DNA of 45,779 nucleotides from Chlamydiota bacterium (GTDB lineage: Bacteria; Chlamydiota; Chlamydiia; Chlamydiales; JABDDJ01): the NCBI GenBank assembly GCA_013287645.1, contig JABDDJ010000016.1, positions 1 through 45,779 on the forward strand, in the 5' to 3' direction. The position numbers and the translations under genes were made by a program. Of this stretch, positions 1-8,840 are shown piece by piece (positions within the stretch are counted from its first letter, which is position 1; every line of letters starts with the position of its first letter). The notes beneath the pieces were generated by a model. The model made no database searches. It was given only the letters and a program-made list of their open reading frames with translations, and was not told the origin of the DNA.

Positions 1-10
1 AGTAGTGCAT

Positions 11-40
11 TTGACAGAAATTAGAATGGATGAATACAAA
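11..40 (+). promoter_or_regulatory. Possible promoter of the glycine-rich protein gene
   Basis: A perfect TTGACA (11-16) lies 18 bases before TACAAA (35-40, four of six matches to the -10 consensus), about 29 bases upstream of the proposed ATG at 69. This is a visual match only, in AT-rich DNA where such matches occur by chance. Confidence 0.3.
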
Positions 41-68
41 GCGATAATGAACCAATGTGGAGTTTTAC

Positions 69-377
69 ATGGAAATTATCAATTTGATTATCTCTCTGGT
101 CAGTGGAGCCGTAGGCGGAAACGTGGCTGGTGCTGCTGTTCCTACCGAAAAAAACTTGGGTACAGTCGCTAACTCGATTATCGGTCTTATTGGTGGCGGA
201 GCTGGCGAATACATTCTTAAAGCTTTAGGTATCCTAGGTGCTAGTGCTACGGGTGCATCGGGTGCTGAAGGCTTAGATCTTACCTCCATCTTAACAAATA
301 TTGGTGTTAGCGGCGTGAGTGGTGGTGTTATCACTGCAATTATTGCGTTCATTAAAGACGCTATTGCTAAGAAATAA
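69..377 (+). CDS. Small glycine/alanine-rich membrane-like protein
   Basis: Protein of 102 residues with unknown function. It is rich in Gly, Ala, Ile and Val. Hydrophobic stretches near residues 3-22 and 33-56 and a third near 80-97 are broken by GG and GxxG steps (VSGAVGGNVAGA, IIGLIGGGAGEYI). The tail is basic (IKDAIAKK). Similar short proteins with a GAVGGNxAGA opening are scattered through many bacteria without an assigned role. The reading frame stays open back to a GTG at 57, but GGAG at 59-62 sits six bases before the ATG at 69, so 69 is the better start. The gene stands alone, converges on the repeat protein downstream and ends just before a perfect 26-base palindrome. Membrane association is inferred from composition. 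Confidence 0.7.
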   Translation: MEIINLIISLVSGAVGGNVAGAAVPTEKNLGTVANSIIGLIGGGAGEYILKALGILGASATGASGAEGLDLTSILTNIGVSGVSGGVITAIIAFIKDAIAKK

Positions 378-385
378 TTCTCTTT

Positions 386-411
386 AGGTGCGATGAGATC
401 TCATCGCACCT
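386..411. terminator. Perfect 26-base palindrome between convergent genes
   Basis: The 13-base arm aggtgcgatgaga is followed directly by its exact reverse complement. It lies between the stop of the small plus-strand gene (377) and the stop of the minus-strand repeat protein (420), where a shared bidirectional terminator is expected. Neither side has a strong T-tract, so rho-independent termination is likely but not certain. Confidence 0.6.
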
Positions 412-419
412 ATGCATAA

Positions 420-2006
420 CTATTTTATTGGCAAAATTATAGAAATAGGATCGCTCTCTAAATTATCCGCATTAAAGGCTGTGACTGTATAGACATTTGG
501 TTGGTTTTTTCTTCGATTATGATCGTTATACATCAAAGGTGCGTTTGGTGGGATTGTAGCTATCAGTGTTCCATCTCTATAGACATGGTATCCAACTACT
601 GTAGGATCTGTGCTGGCTTGCCACTCGATATGATTAATGCGGTCTGTTTGCATGGCAAATCGGTTTTTAAGCACTCCTCCTACAAGATTGCTTGCCGGTA
701 GTGGAAATGGTGGTGTTGGTAAAACATCTGTTCCTATGGAAGCTTTAACCTTATGCTCTGTCAGTCCTCCTTCATACCAAACAACGACAGCATTTTGATG
801 GGTATCTACTCCTAAAGAAATACTTCCAGCATCATTTCCATCTAAAGAAAGTGTTTGTGGAGTTGACCAAGAGCCATGTGCAGTTAATATAGAAACTTGA
901 ACAACAACATTTGTTCCATCTGAGCGCAACCAACCTGCTAAGGCATTTCCAAACGGATCAACAGCAACAACAGGAGTTTGGGCATCCTGACCCGTAACAG
1001 AGAGCGTCGAGACTAAAGTGGGGACCTGATCCAAGGCAAAAGTGACTGCCTGTACTAATTCATTACTTGATTGGGTAAGCCAGACAACAACGGCGTCTCC
1101 TGTAGCATTAACTGAAGCAAAGGGTGAACTGTTTTGAGTGGCAGGATTTGAAATCGGAAAGGGTGTAGACCAACCTATATCATGAATAAATGTGGCTGTG
1201 ATTACGTCTGGATTACTCCCCTGTAACCATGCTGCAACAGCATCACCATTGGCATCGGCGGCGACGGTGGGATTTGTGGAACTCATGCTTGATGCAGAAA
1301 GTTGTCCAAAAAAGGACCAGTCTGCTCCAAATGTGAGTGTGGACCCTTCAATGACAGTATGGGGGCCGATTACTGTTTGCCATAGTGCAAATGCTTGGCC
1401 ATTGGCACTCATAGCTAGGACTGGATTTGTAGAGTCAAGGCCTTCGGGAGATATTTGTACAGGTACAGACCAACTTCCTCCAAATGGCAGTGAGGAGGCT
1501 ATAATATTGTCACTATCCACCCAAATGGCAACAGCATTGCCTAATTCGTCAATACCTATTTGTGGATTGCTGGCATCGGTGCCTGGGTTCGACACTGTAA
1601 CTGGAGTGGACCAGGGCCCTCCAAACTGCGATGTGGAGCTTTGAACTCTTAAGTTTGTTCCGTCCGACTGGATCCATAAAGCAACTGCATAGCCGGAGGA
1701 GTTAATGGCTATTGTGGGTGAGAAAACGGGGGTTGAGCTTGTCGTTGAAATTGTGACAGGTAATGTCCAAGAACCTCCAGAGGGCAGTTCGGCAGCTTCA
1801 ATAAAGAATTCTGTGCCAGTAAAAGTAATCCATACGGCTACAGAATTTCCAGAAAGGTTCATAGCCACTTCAGAATCTGTTGAAGAGACAAGTATATTCG
1901 AAATTGTGATGGGAGGCGAAAAGGCTGCATCCAGCTTTTTACAAATCACAAAAGGGCTAAAAATGAGTGCCAGGAATGCTATGAGTGATAGTCGTGAGAG
2001 GTTCAT
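420..2006 (-). CDS. Secreted beta-repeat protein with C-terminal fibronectin-III-like domain
   Basis: Protein of 528 residues. Residues 1-27 form a signal peptide (MNLSRLSLIAFLALIFSPFVIC). About eight repeats of roughly 50 residues follow up to about residue 425. The recurring pattern is NPxxxxDxxGNAVAxW, then a short polar stretch, then GGSWSxPVxIS, as expected for a beta-propeller or other repeat beta-fold. The last 85 residues read like a fibronectin type III domain (HIEWQAS, YHVYRDGTLIATI, YTVTAFNADNLES). Export across the inner membrane is well supported; cell-surface or secreted location is inferred. The start is supported by TTAGGTAG just upstream on the minus strand. No enzyme motif is visible, so a binding or adhesive role is only a guess. 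It has its own transcription unit and converges with the small plus-strand gene. Confidence 0.8.
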   Translation of the reverse strand: MNLSRLSLIAFLALIFSPFVICKKLDAAFSPPITISNILVSSTDSEVAMNLSGNSVAVWITFTGTEFFIEAAELPSGGSWTLPVTISTTSSTPVFSPTIAINSSGYAVALWIQSDGTNLRVQSSTSQFGGPWSTPVTVSNPGTDASNPQIGIDELGNAVAIWVDSDNIIASSLPFGGSWSVPVQISPEGLDSTNPVLAMSANGQAFALWQTVIGPHTVIEGSTLTFGADWSFFGQLSASSMSSTNPTVAADANGDAVAAWLQGSNPDVITATFIHDIGWSTPFPISNPATQNSSPFASVNATGDAVVVWLTQSSNELVQAVTFALDQVPTLVSTLSVTGQDAQTPVVAVDPFGNALAGWLRSDGTNVVVQVSILTAHGSWSTPQTLSLDGNDAGSISLGVDTHQNAVVVWYEGGLTEHKVKASIGTDVLPTPPFPLPASNLVGGVLKNRFAMQTDRINHIEWQASTDPTVVGYHVYRDGTLIATIPPNAPLMYNDHNRRKNQPNVYTVTAFNADNLESDPISIILPIK

Positions 2007-2043
2007 TTTGCTACCTAATTTTCAAATTTAGCATCAAATTGTG

Positions 2044-2628
2044 TCAATCGCACCTGTATTGATAAGTTCGAGCAACCATGAAAGCGCTAAGAAATGATCC
2101 TGCGCTAGCTGAAAATGTATTCATGAGTGTTCTTGCGAATTTGACGATCCGTGGTAAAAAAGAGGTTTCGGGTGGCTTGATCTGTTGCGCCTGAAAACCA
2201 ATTTCAGCAACTTCTACAGGGAATTGTGCGAAAAGCTGTCCAATGCGTTTTAATAAGGTGTTGGCATAGCTATTAAGCATCTGCCCAGAGTGTACAACAA
2301 TGTCTAGTGCATTAACTATGGTTGTTTCAGTAAGATTTTTGGTATTAACACATTGGAAGCCAAAGGAGATAACAAAACAGACTGTGTACCCTAGATGCGA
2401 TGTGACATTAACAATGATCCATCCTACGTTACGCCCATTTGTAATGGGATTCACTTGACCCGCTTGAGTCTGTCTCTCTTTTACTAATGCTGCATTGCTG
2501 CTTGCTGCAGCAACACGAAAAAGAGCCTTTAGTATCTCTAAATTGAGTACGATTTCTTGAATATCGCAGTATCTATGACTTCCTTGATAAGAAGATGATG
2601 TAGTATTTGTGATGTTATATGTCTTCAT
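2044..2628 (-). CDS. Hypothetical protein, last gene of the SET-domain operon
   Basis: Protein of 194 residues that I do not recognise. It opens with a Ser/Thr/Asn-rich stretch (ITNTTSSSYQGS). A hydrophobic segment of about 25 residues near 68-93 (WIIVNVTSHLGYTVCFVISF) is followed by a mostly helical C-terminal half ending in TYQYRCD. There is no signal peptide. Its start overlaps the end of the upstream SET gene by 14 bases, and no clear ribosome-binding site precedes it. It is therefore probably translated by coupling and co-expressed with the SET proteins. This placement suggests a partner, chaperone or further effector, but nothing in the sequence proves any of these. Confidence 0.65.
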   Translation of the reverse strand: MKTYNITNTTSSSYQGSHRYCDIQEIVLNLEILKALFRVAAASSNAALVKERQTQAGQVNPITNGRNVGWIIVNVTSHLGYTVCFVISFGFQCVNTKNLTETTIVNALDIVVHSGQMLNSYANTLLKRIGQLFAQFPVEVAEIGFQAQQIKPPETSFLPRIVKFARTLMNTFSASAGSFLSAFMVARTYQYRCD

Positions 2629-3871
2629 CTATATCAGATTGAGCATTTGGTCCATAGACTTTCATATAGCTCATTCTGATATTTTCTGCTAAAGTATTAA
2701 AATTTTTTGGATCTATTTGAACATCGTTTGGAATATACTTTTCAACTGCGCTAGGCCTAAGTTCTATAGGATCATAATCTTCGCTTTCGAAATAGACCTC
2801 ACCATAGTCAATAGCTACTAATGTTCCCTCGGGGATATCTTCGATAGCTTTTAAACAGGTAATAGGACCTAACTTTGTCCAAACATCTCTCCAGTAAGTA
2901 TTAGGATAACTATGCATTGTGGATGATCCATAAGAGCGGTGCTTATTTCCTTCTAAGGATACTTTTTTATTAACTTCATAACAGTAGAGAGAGAGATCCC
3001 CCTCAGGTTTGTATCTAAATTTTCCGCCGTAAGGAGTGACTAACTGTCCGGTTTCATAAGCTTTACGGGTCTCTATTCCCATTCCAATTTGTAAAGTTAT
3101 TTTTTGACCTTTGTCATCGTGTGTCACAGGGGTTAAGGCCAGCCCATTATCGTTATTGTCATCTTTAATTGTTTTCAAAAGTCTATCTAATTTCTCTAAG
3201 ATATTTGGATCGCGTTTTGATCCCTCGCATGATTTCCACATTCGACTAAAGAACTCGGCAGATCCATAAGGGATCAAGCGAAAGGTTTTAGGTTTAATAG
3301 TGAATTGGTCTCCATACTGTGCCATGAGTTCATCAAATGTGAGTCTGACCTCTTCACGCTTTTCTGGAGGGCCACTACGGACAAAAAATGTTTTTGCTAC
3401 AAAATACTTAGGTTCTTTACTTAGACATTTACGTAAAAAAGAGGGGGATTCGCAATAGTAGCTATCTATGCTTCCGTTGGTTTTAAATTTGGAAAGCTTT
3501 TTTACTTTTTTATATGTTTCGGCGTTATCGGTCATTAAGGTAGCATGGTGAAAAAAATTCCAGCCACTACTATCCATTTGGCCTAAAATCGTACGTAAAA
3601 TTTTCAATTCTTTTGCTTTATCAACAATAAGATTGATAGCTTCCTTATTGTCTTTATGAGCAGCAAAAGAGATACAGTTAAGATTGCGAAGAGTGCGTTC
3701 TTGTTCTTGGAGCGCAGATTGTAGCTGAGAGTTAGTTGCGTTTTCAAATATTTGCTTTATTTCTTCAGTATTTCTATTTTCGATGGCATTGAATATTTGA
3801 TGAATCAATGTTTTTTGCATCTTTGTTTGATCAAAAAATACTTCATATAATTTAATTGGATTGACTGCCAT
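2615..3871 (-). CDS. Ankyrin-like/SET-domain protein, copy A
   Basis: Protein of 418 residues. The N-terminal 130 residues contain about three weak ankyrin-like helix pairs (for example CISFAAHKDNKEAINLIVDKA, then WNFFHHATLM). A linker unique to this family carries CESPSF (140-145) and FVRSGPP. The C-terminal half has SET-domain signatures: GMG (263-265), PYGG (280-283), RSYGSSTMHSYPN (312-324, equivalent to the RFxNHSxxPN pseudoknot motif) and AIDYG (353-357, equivalent to the ELTYDY motif with the catalytic Tyr). SET proteins transfer methyl groups from S-adenosylmethionine to lysines. Chlamydial SET proteins such as NUE act on host histones, so a host-directed effector is plausible but inferred. 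A good ribosome-binding site (AAGGAAAG) precedes the ATG. The gene overlaps copy B by 20 bases. Confidence 0.75.
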   Translation of the reverse strand: MAVNPIKLYEVFFDQTKMQKTLIHQIFNAIENRNTEEIKQIFENATNSQLQSALQEQERTLRNLNCISFAAHKDNKEAINLIVDKAKELKILRTILGQMDSSGWNFFHHATLMTDNAETYKKVKKLSKFKTNGSIDSYYCESPSFLRKCLSKEPKYFVAKTFFVRSGPPEKREEVRLTFDELMAQYGDQFTIKPKTFRLIPYGSAEFFSRMWKSCEGSKRDPNILEKLDRLLKTIKDDNNDNGLALTPVTHDDKGQKITLQIGMGIETRKAYETGQLVTPYGGKFRYKPEGDLSLYCYEVNKKVSLEGNKHRSYGSSTMHSYPNTYWRDVWTKLGPITCLKAIEDIPEGTLVAIDYGEVYFESEDYDPIELRPSAVEKYIPNDVQIDPKNFNTLAENIRMSYMKVYGPNAQSDIDEDI

Positions 3872-5063
3872 CTCTTTCCTTTAAGTAGCTTATTCTTACA
3901 TGTTCGGAATAAATATTTGGATCTCCAGGAATGTAGCTCTCAGCAGCTTTTGGCCTAAGTTCAATAGGGGTAAACTTTTTGTAAAAATACTCTGCTCCAT
4001 AGTCCAAAGCTAAACAAGTACCTTCTGGTGTATCCTCTAAGACTCTTTGACAAGTAATAGGTCCCAGTATGGTCGAGATATCATTCCAATAAACATTCGG
4101 AAAGCTATGCGGGAGAGTCGAGCCGTATGAGCGAAAATTTTCTCCATCTGCAGTATAATCATCATCAATATCATATGTGTACTCATTAATAATATTAAAC
4201 TCATAAGTCATTCTCCCTCCATAAGGGGTAGTTAACTCTCGAGCCTTAAACTTTCTTAGTGTTTCTACCCCCATACCCACTTTGACAGAGATAGGCTCTC
4301 CTTTGTCATTGTGAGTGAGAGGAGTGATAGCTAAACCACTCTCCTCTGCACACTCTCTGATTCTAAGCAGAAGTGCGTCTAGCTCAGCTAATAGTGTTTC
4401 ATCGCGACTCCTATAATCGGAGTTTTGCCAGGCATAGCTAAAATAGACATTCGTGCCATAAGGAATTAATCGAAATTGCTTGGGTTTTACTGTAAATTGA
4501 TCTCCATACTGATCTAAGAGTTCATCAAAATTAAGTTTTACTTCTTTGCGATCGTTTGGAGGGCCGCTGCGTACATATATCTTGAGTGAGCTTGAAAATC
4601 GTTTAGGATTTTCTTTAAGGCATTGGCGTAAGAAAGAGGGCGATTCGCAGTAGAATTTAGTGATCTTTTTAGGTTTAATCCCACTTAGTTTTTTGATCTC
4701 TTTATAGCAATCGCAATCGTCTTCCATCAACGCTAGATGATGAAAGGCATTCCAATAGGATTGATCGACAAGAGTTAAAACTTTATTTAAAATCCCTAGT
4801 TCAAGGGCTTTTGCGGCGATTAATCTGACAATAGAAACATTATTTTTATGCGCTGCAAAGGAAAACACATTGAGACCGTGAATGGTATATTTTCGAATGC
4901 ATAAAGCTTTCTTAATAGAATCATTAGAAGATATTTCAAATAATTTTTTAATAATATCAATGTTATTTTCTTCAATAGCTAAAAATAATTGACTGGATAG
5001 CGCTTTTTTTTCAGAATAAGGAGTAAAGTTGAGTTCATTAAATCCTAAATTATTATTAATCAT
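3852..5063 (-). CDS. Ankyrin-like/SET-domain protein, copy B
   Basis: Protein of 403 residues with the same layout as copy A: ankyrin-like N-terminus (VFSFAAHKNNVSIVRLIAAKA; WNAFHHLALM), linker motif CESPSF (139-144), SAM-binding GMG (263-265), PYGG, RSYGSTLPHSFPN (311-323) and LDYG (353-356). All SET motif residues expected for activity appear to be kept, so this copy looks catalytically competent. The start codon overlaps the stop of the upstream double-unit gene by 8 bases and has no evident Shine-Dalgarno sequence, so translation is probably coupled. The product is acidic-basic mixed, has no signal peptide and is most likely cytosolic or delivered by a non-Sec route. Confidence 0.75.
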   Translation of the reverse strand: MINNNLGFNELNFTPYSEKKALSSQLFLAIEENNIDIIKKLFEISSNDSIKKALCIRKYTIHGLNVFSFAAHKNNVSIVRLIAAKALELGILNKVLTLVDQSYWNAFHHLALMEDDCDCYKEIKKLSGIKPKKITKFYCESPSFLRQCLKENPKRFSSSLKIYVRSGPPNDRKEVKLNFDELLDQYGDQFTVKPKQFRLIPYGTNVYFSYAWQNSDYRSRDETLLAELDALLLRIRECAEESGLAITPLTHNDKGEPISVKVGMGVETLRKFKARELTTPYGGRMTYEFNIINEYTYDIDDDYTADGENFRSYGSTLPHSFPNVYWNDISTILGPITCQRVLEDTPEGTCLALDYGAEYFYKKFTPIELRPKAAESYIPGDPNIYSEHVRISYLKERDGSQSN

Positions 5064-7509
5064 TTTTTAAACTTTTATTATAAATTTCAGGATGATTCTG
5101 CTTCAAATAGAGTGTATAGACTTCACCATATGGATTAGATCTAATAGTTTCAAAATTATTCTCAGATAAAAACTTTTCTATTGCCGCTGGTTTTAATTCT
5201 ATACACTCGATTTTACGGCATTTAAAGTAGCCTGATCCATAATTTAATGTGATGCCTGTCCGCTCGGGAATATCTTCTATAGCTCTTAAACCTGTAAAAG
5301 GCCCAAAAATAGTCCAAATTTCTTCCCAAGCTACATTGGGTAAACTATGTAATAAAGTGGCGCCAAAAGAACGGTATTTTTCAGCATCTGAAGAAAAGTT
5401 TATATCTTCTGAAATTAGATATCCATAATCTGAAGAGGGGTTTTTCGATTGATAAAAATACTCTCCTCCATAAAGAGTCACCCATTTATCCTTTTTAAAA
5501 TAATCGTGGCGAGTTGTGACTCCTAATCCTATCTTAACGCGTTCAGGTAATTTGTTACCCTTATCGTCATGTGTAACAGTAGTTAACGCTAAGCCATTCT
5601 CTTCCATGCGATCGTAAATAGCACATAGATGTTGATCGAGCTCAGGAAGTTTTACTGGATTGCGCTTTGGGTAAGTGGAATTAAGCCATACGGCTTTAAA
5701 GTAGTCTCTTGTTCCAAAAGGAATCGATCGAAAATAGGTGGGCTTATTCGTAAATTGATCTCCATATTCACTGATCATCTCACTAAAGTTAAGCTTTTCT
5801 TCTTTAGGATTTTCAGGATCTCCACTTCTTACATAGATGTTCAGCTGAGCAGAAAAGCGTTTTGGATTTTCTTTAATGCATTGACGCAAGAATGAGGGTG
5901 ATTCGCAATAAAACTTATTTGGAGATGTCTTTTGTTTTGTGTCTATCTGGCTCACTTTTTTAATCTTTCTATAGCAAGATTCATTAGTCACTAACGCAAT
6001 ATGATGAAGCGCCGTCCAATGACTTTTATCTTCTTGAAGTAACATCTCTTTCGCTATTTGAAAGTTCATCGCTTTTTTAAAAAGAATCATGACAGCTTGG
6101 TCATTGTCCTGCCTTGCAGCAAAACCGATAGGATTAAGGCGATGATAGGCCGTGAACTGAGTTAAAAGAGCATTCGCTATATCTCTGCGGCTTGCAAGGT
6201 TAAATAATTCAGGGATGCGGTGATTTTGTCTATTTAGAATAATAAAAAAGAGCTTTTCAGCAAGTACTACACCTCTAAGGCTACTCTCATCATTTATATA
6301 AGAACGCTTAACTCTATCAGCTTTAGTCTTTTTTTGATGATCACTACTTATTTCATTTTTAAATCGGTATTCAAGCTTAGCCATACTGCGAAGTTCAGTG
6401 GGGAAACAGCCACTCACTGGAAAATAATTTGGACCATAATCAATCGCAAGTAAGGTATTTTTAGGAATAGCTTCAATAGCTTTCATACCGGGGATTGGAC
6501 CTAAAATAGTCCACGCATTCCACCATTTCACATTAGGAAAACTATGAGAGATGGAGGATCCGAAAGAACGTCTCCCTTCGCCATCTGCAGAAAAGTAGTC
6601 GCTAATTATATATTCATAGATCGATGTCGTTGTGTAAATATAATGCATCTCACCGCCATACAGGGTGATCAGCTCTTTCTCTTCAAAAACTTCATTGCCA
6701 TCGCTTCGAGTTTCAACTCCTAAACCAATTTTCTTAGAAACCACATCATTAAGCGAAATCTTATTATCATCATAGGTTACAGTTGCTAAAGCTAATCGAT
6801 TTTCACACTCATTGGCAAAAATCTTTCTCAAATGATCATCTAATTCTTTTAATCTCTGTACATCTCGAAAAATCTGATTAGGATAGATCCAAACTTTTCT
6901 AAAATATTCTCTTGTGCAATGAGGAATCAGTTGAAAGCCAGATGGAGCTTCTGTAATACTATCTTTATGCTTATTGATAAGTTCTTCTAAGGTAAGAGCT
7001 TCTTCCTTTCTTTCGTCCAACTCCCCAGTATGGACATAGATGGTTTTTGGTGTAAAATGTTTAGGCCTGTCTTTCAGGCATTGACGCATAAAAGAGGGTG
7101 ATTCGCAATAATAATCCGTAACATCAGTTTTTGTGTTGATACCGCTCAGTTTTTTTACCTTTTTGTAACAGGCAGCATCATCCATGATGGCGATATGATG
7201 CAGAGTGGTCCATCCTTTAGTATCTATTTGTTTTAAAAGCTGCTTAAGGAAAACTGCTGAGACCGATTCAGCAATAAAATTTATACCCTCGCTAAAGTTA
7301 ATATATGCAGCAAATGCAATAGGAGTTAGCTCAAACATAAAAGGATAATGAGTGAGTAGTGCTTTGTTTAGTTGATTTTTAGTAACTTCGGTAGTCGTTT
7401 CGAAAATTAGAGTGAGCTGGGGTAAAGATTTTTCTTTAATTGCTTCATAGATCATGAAAGCTGTTGATGAATAACATTTATCAAAATGTGGAAAGCTAAT
7501 ACTAGACAT
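5056..7509 (-). CDS. Double-unit ankyrin-like/SET-domain protein, copies C1 and C2 fused
   Basis: Protein of 817 residues, twice the length of its neighbours because it contains two complete ankyrin/SET units joined head to tail near residue 405-415. Unit C1 has CESPSF (135-140), GLG (262-264), LYGG, RSFGSSISHSFPN (314-326) and IDYG (356-359). Unit C2 has CESPSF (535-540), GLG (661-663), LYGG, RSFGATLLHSLPN (713-725) and LNYG (755-758), so Asp of the DYG triplet is Asn there. The fusion probably arose by in-frame loss of the stop between two tandem copies, which fits the short or negative spacing elsewhere in the array. C1 groups with copy D (MRQCLKDRP, TYDD) and C2 with copies A and B (ENPKRF, THDDKG). 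No Shine-Dalgarno sequence is evident at the start. Confidence 0.75.
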   Translation of the reverse strand: MSSISFPHFDKCYSSTAFMIYEAIKEKSLPQLTLIFETTTEVTKNQLNKALLTHYPFMFELTPIAFAAYINFSEGINFIAESVSAVFLKQLLKQIDTKGWTTLHHIAIMDDAACYKKVKKLSGINTKTDVTDYYCESPSFMRQCLKDRPKHFTPKTIYVHTGELDERKEEALTLEELINKHKDSITEAPSGFQLIPHCTREYFRKVWIYPNQIFRDVQRLKELDDHLRKIFANECENRLALATVTYDDNKISLNDVVSKKIGLGVETRSDGNEVFEEKELITLYGGEMHYIYTTTSIYEYIISDYFSADGEGRRSFGSSISHSFPNVKWWNAWTILGPIPGMKAIEAIPKNTLLAIDYGPNYFPVSGCFPTELRSMAKLEYRFKNEISSDHQKKTKADRVKRSYINDESSLRGVVLAEKLFFIILNRQNHRIPELFNLASRRDIANALLTQFTAYHRLNPIGFAARQDNDQAVMILFKKAMNFQIAKEMLLQEDKSHWTALHHIALVTNESCYRKIKKVSQIDTKQKTSPNKFYCESPSFLRQCIKENPKRFSAQLNIYVRSGDPENPKEEKLNFSEMISEYGDQFTNKPTYFRSIPFGTRDYFKAVWLNSTYPKRNPVKLPELDQHLCAIYDRMEENGLALTTVTHDDKGNKLPERVKIGLGVTTRHDYFKKDKWVTLYGGEYFYQSKNPSSDYGYLISEDINFSSDAEKYRSFGATLLHSLPNVAWEEIWTIFGPFTGLRAIEDIPERTGITLNYGSGYFKCRKIECIELKPAAIEKFLSENNFETIRSNPYGEVYTLYLKQNHPEIYNKSLKND

Positions 7510-7579
7510 ATTTATTACATGTAAATTTACAATATGGAATAAAGAATAAGATTAATCAATTAAAATAGCAACTAAAAGA

Positions 7580-8818
7580 TTAAATGACTAGAAGAGCAAG
7601 AACTTCACTATCCTTGCTATGATTTTTTATGTATATACGTCTAAGTTTCTCCGGCTTCTTCTTTATGCGAGTATCAGCATGTATTTCTTTTTTTAACTTA
7701 TACTCATACTCTCGCTTGGCTTTAGGACAAAGTTCGCTAGGAGTACTACCAATTAATGAAAAATGATTTGTTCCATAAAATCCGGTCAGTAAAGAATCTT
7801 TAGGAATATCTTCATTTGCGCTGACACTAAGAAGCGGCCCCAAGATAGTCTTTGTGGTTGTCCAGCGTGTATTGGGGAAACTATGTAACATCATGGATCC
7901 GAAAGAACGTCTTTCTTTGCCATCAGAAAAAATCAAATTATCATCCACAGAAAAAGCATAAATAGAAGATATCCTTTTGCCACAATATTTCTCACCACCG
8001 CACAGAGTGATTGATTGGTTCTTTTTAAATTTGTCGCGTGTTTCTACTCCAAAACCTATTTTCTGAGTGACCTCTTCGTCAAGTGGTTTTTGCTCATCAT
8101 CATAAGTGACCGTCGCTAAGGCCAACTGATGCTCGCCTCTTTCAATATAGATATTTTTCAGGTGATCATCTATTGCATTTAATTTACGTTCATTACGAGT
8201 ATAAACAAAAAAATGCTTATAAATGTCTCTAAAATATTTTATTGTACAGTGAGGGATAGATTGAAAGTAAGAAGGAGGCTCGGTAAAAATACTATTATAT
8301 TTTTTTTTAACTTCTTCAAAAGTAAGCAGCTCTTCCTTTCTTTCACCTAAATTTCCAGTTCTTACATAGATAGATCTTGTAAAGCGCCTAGGCTTATCTT
8401 TCAAGCATTGACGCATAAAAGAGGGAGATTCGCAATAATGTTCAGTAATTGTTTTTGAATTGACTCTACTGAGCTTTTTAATTTTTTTATAACATACCCC
8501 ATTATCATCAATAATAGCGATATGATGCAATGGAGTCCAATTTTTACTATCTAATCGAGTTAAAAGAAATTCAAGTGTAACTGCTGATACAGAACCTGCG
8601 ATAAAATAGACCCCCTCAGAAAATTCTTCTTGAGCCGCATATCCGAGAGGAGTCAACTGATTTAACTGAGGATGGTGAGTAGTTAGTGCAGTATAAAGAC
8701 TATCATGCGTAGCCTCTCGAAAAATCTGAGAGAGCTTAGGGATAGACTTTTCTTTAATAGCATCATAGATTGAAAGAGCTAATAGATTATCTAACTTGAT
8801 AGAACTTATACTAAACAT
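7580..8818 (-). CDS. Ankyrin-like/SET-domain protein, copy D (divergent catalytic motif)
   Basis: Protein of 412 residues and first gene of the array. The ankyrin-like N-terminus (LTPLGYAAQEEFSEGVYFIAG; WTPLHHIAII), CESPSF (129-134), GFG (255-257) and RSFGSMMLHSFPN (304-316) are all present. The conserved PYGG is TLCGG here. The final motif, AIDYG in its sisters, is TGFYG (345-349): the Tyr survives but Asp is replaced by Phe. It may therefore have altered or reduced methyltransferase activity. The product ends in a lysine/arginine-rich tail (RIKKKPEKLRR). The start lies only 22 bases past a hairpin that ends the preceding gene. A 70-base gap separates it from the double-unit gene. Confidence 0.75.
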   Translation of the reverse strand: MFSISSIKLDNLLALSIYDAIKEKSIPKLSQIFREATHDSLYTALTTHHPQLNQLTPLGYAAQEEFSEGVYFIAGSVSAVTLEFLLTRLDSKNWTPLHHIAIIDDNGVCYKKIKKLSRVNSKTITEHYCESPSFMRQCLKDKPRRFTRSIYVRTGNLGERKEELLTFEEVKKKYNSIFTEPPSYFQSIPHCTIKYFRDIYKHFFVYTRNERKLNAIDDHLKNIYIERGEHQLALATVTYDDEQKPLDEEVTQKIGFGVETRDKFKKNQSITLCGGEKYCGKRISSIYAFSVDDNLIFSDGKERRSFGSMMLHSFPNTRWTTTKTILGPLLSVSANEDIPKDSLLTGFYGTNHFSLIGSTPSELCPKAKREYEYKLKKEIHADTRIKKKPEKLRRIYIKNHSKDSEVLALLVI

Positions 8819-8840
8819 TATCTTTAATTAATAGAGAGTT

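Noticed and set aside
1192..2031. Plus-strand open frames across the repeat protein
   Set aside because: The minus frame has a signal peptide, repeats and a ribosome-binding site; the plus frames have none of these.
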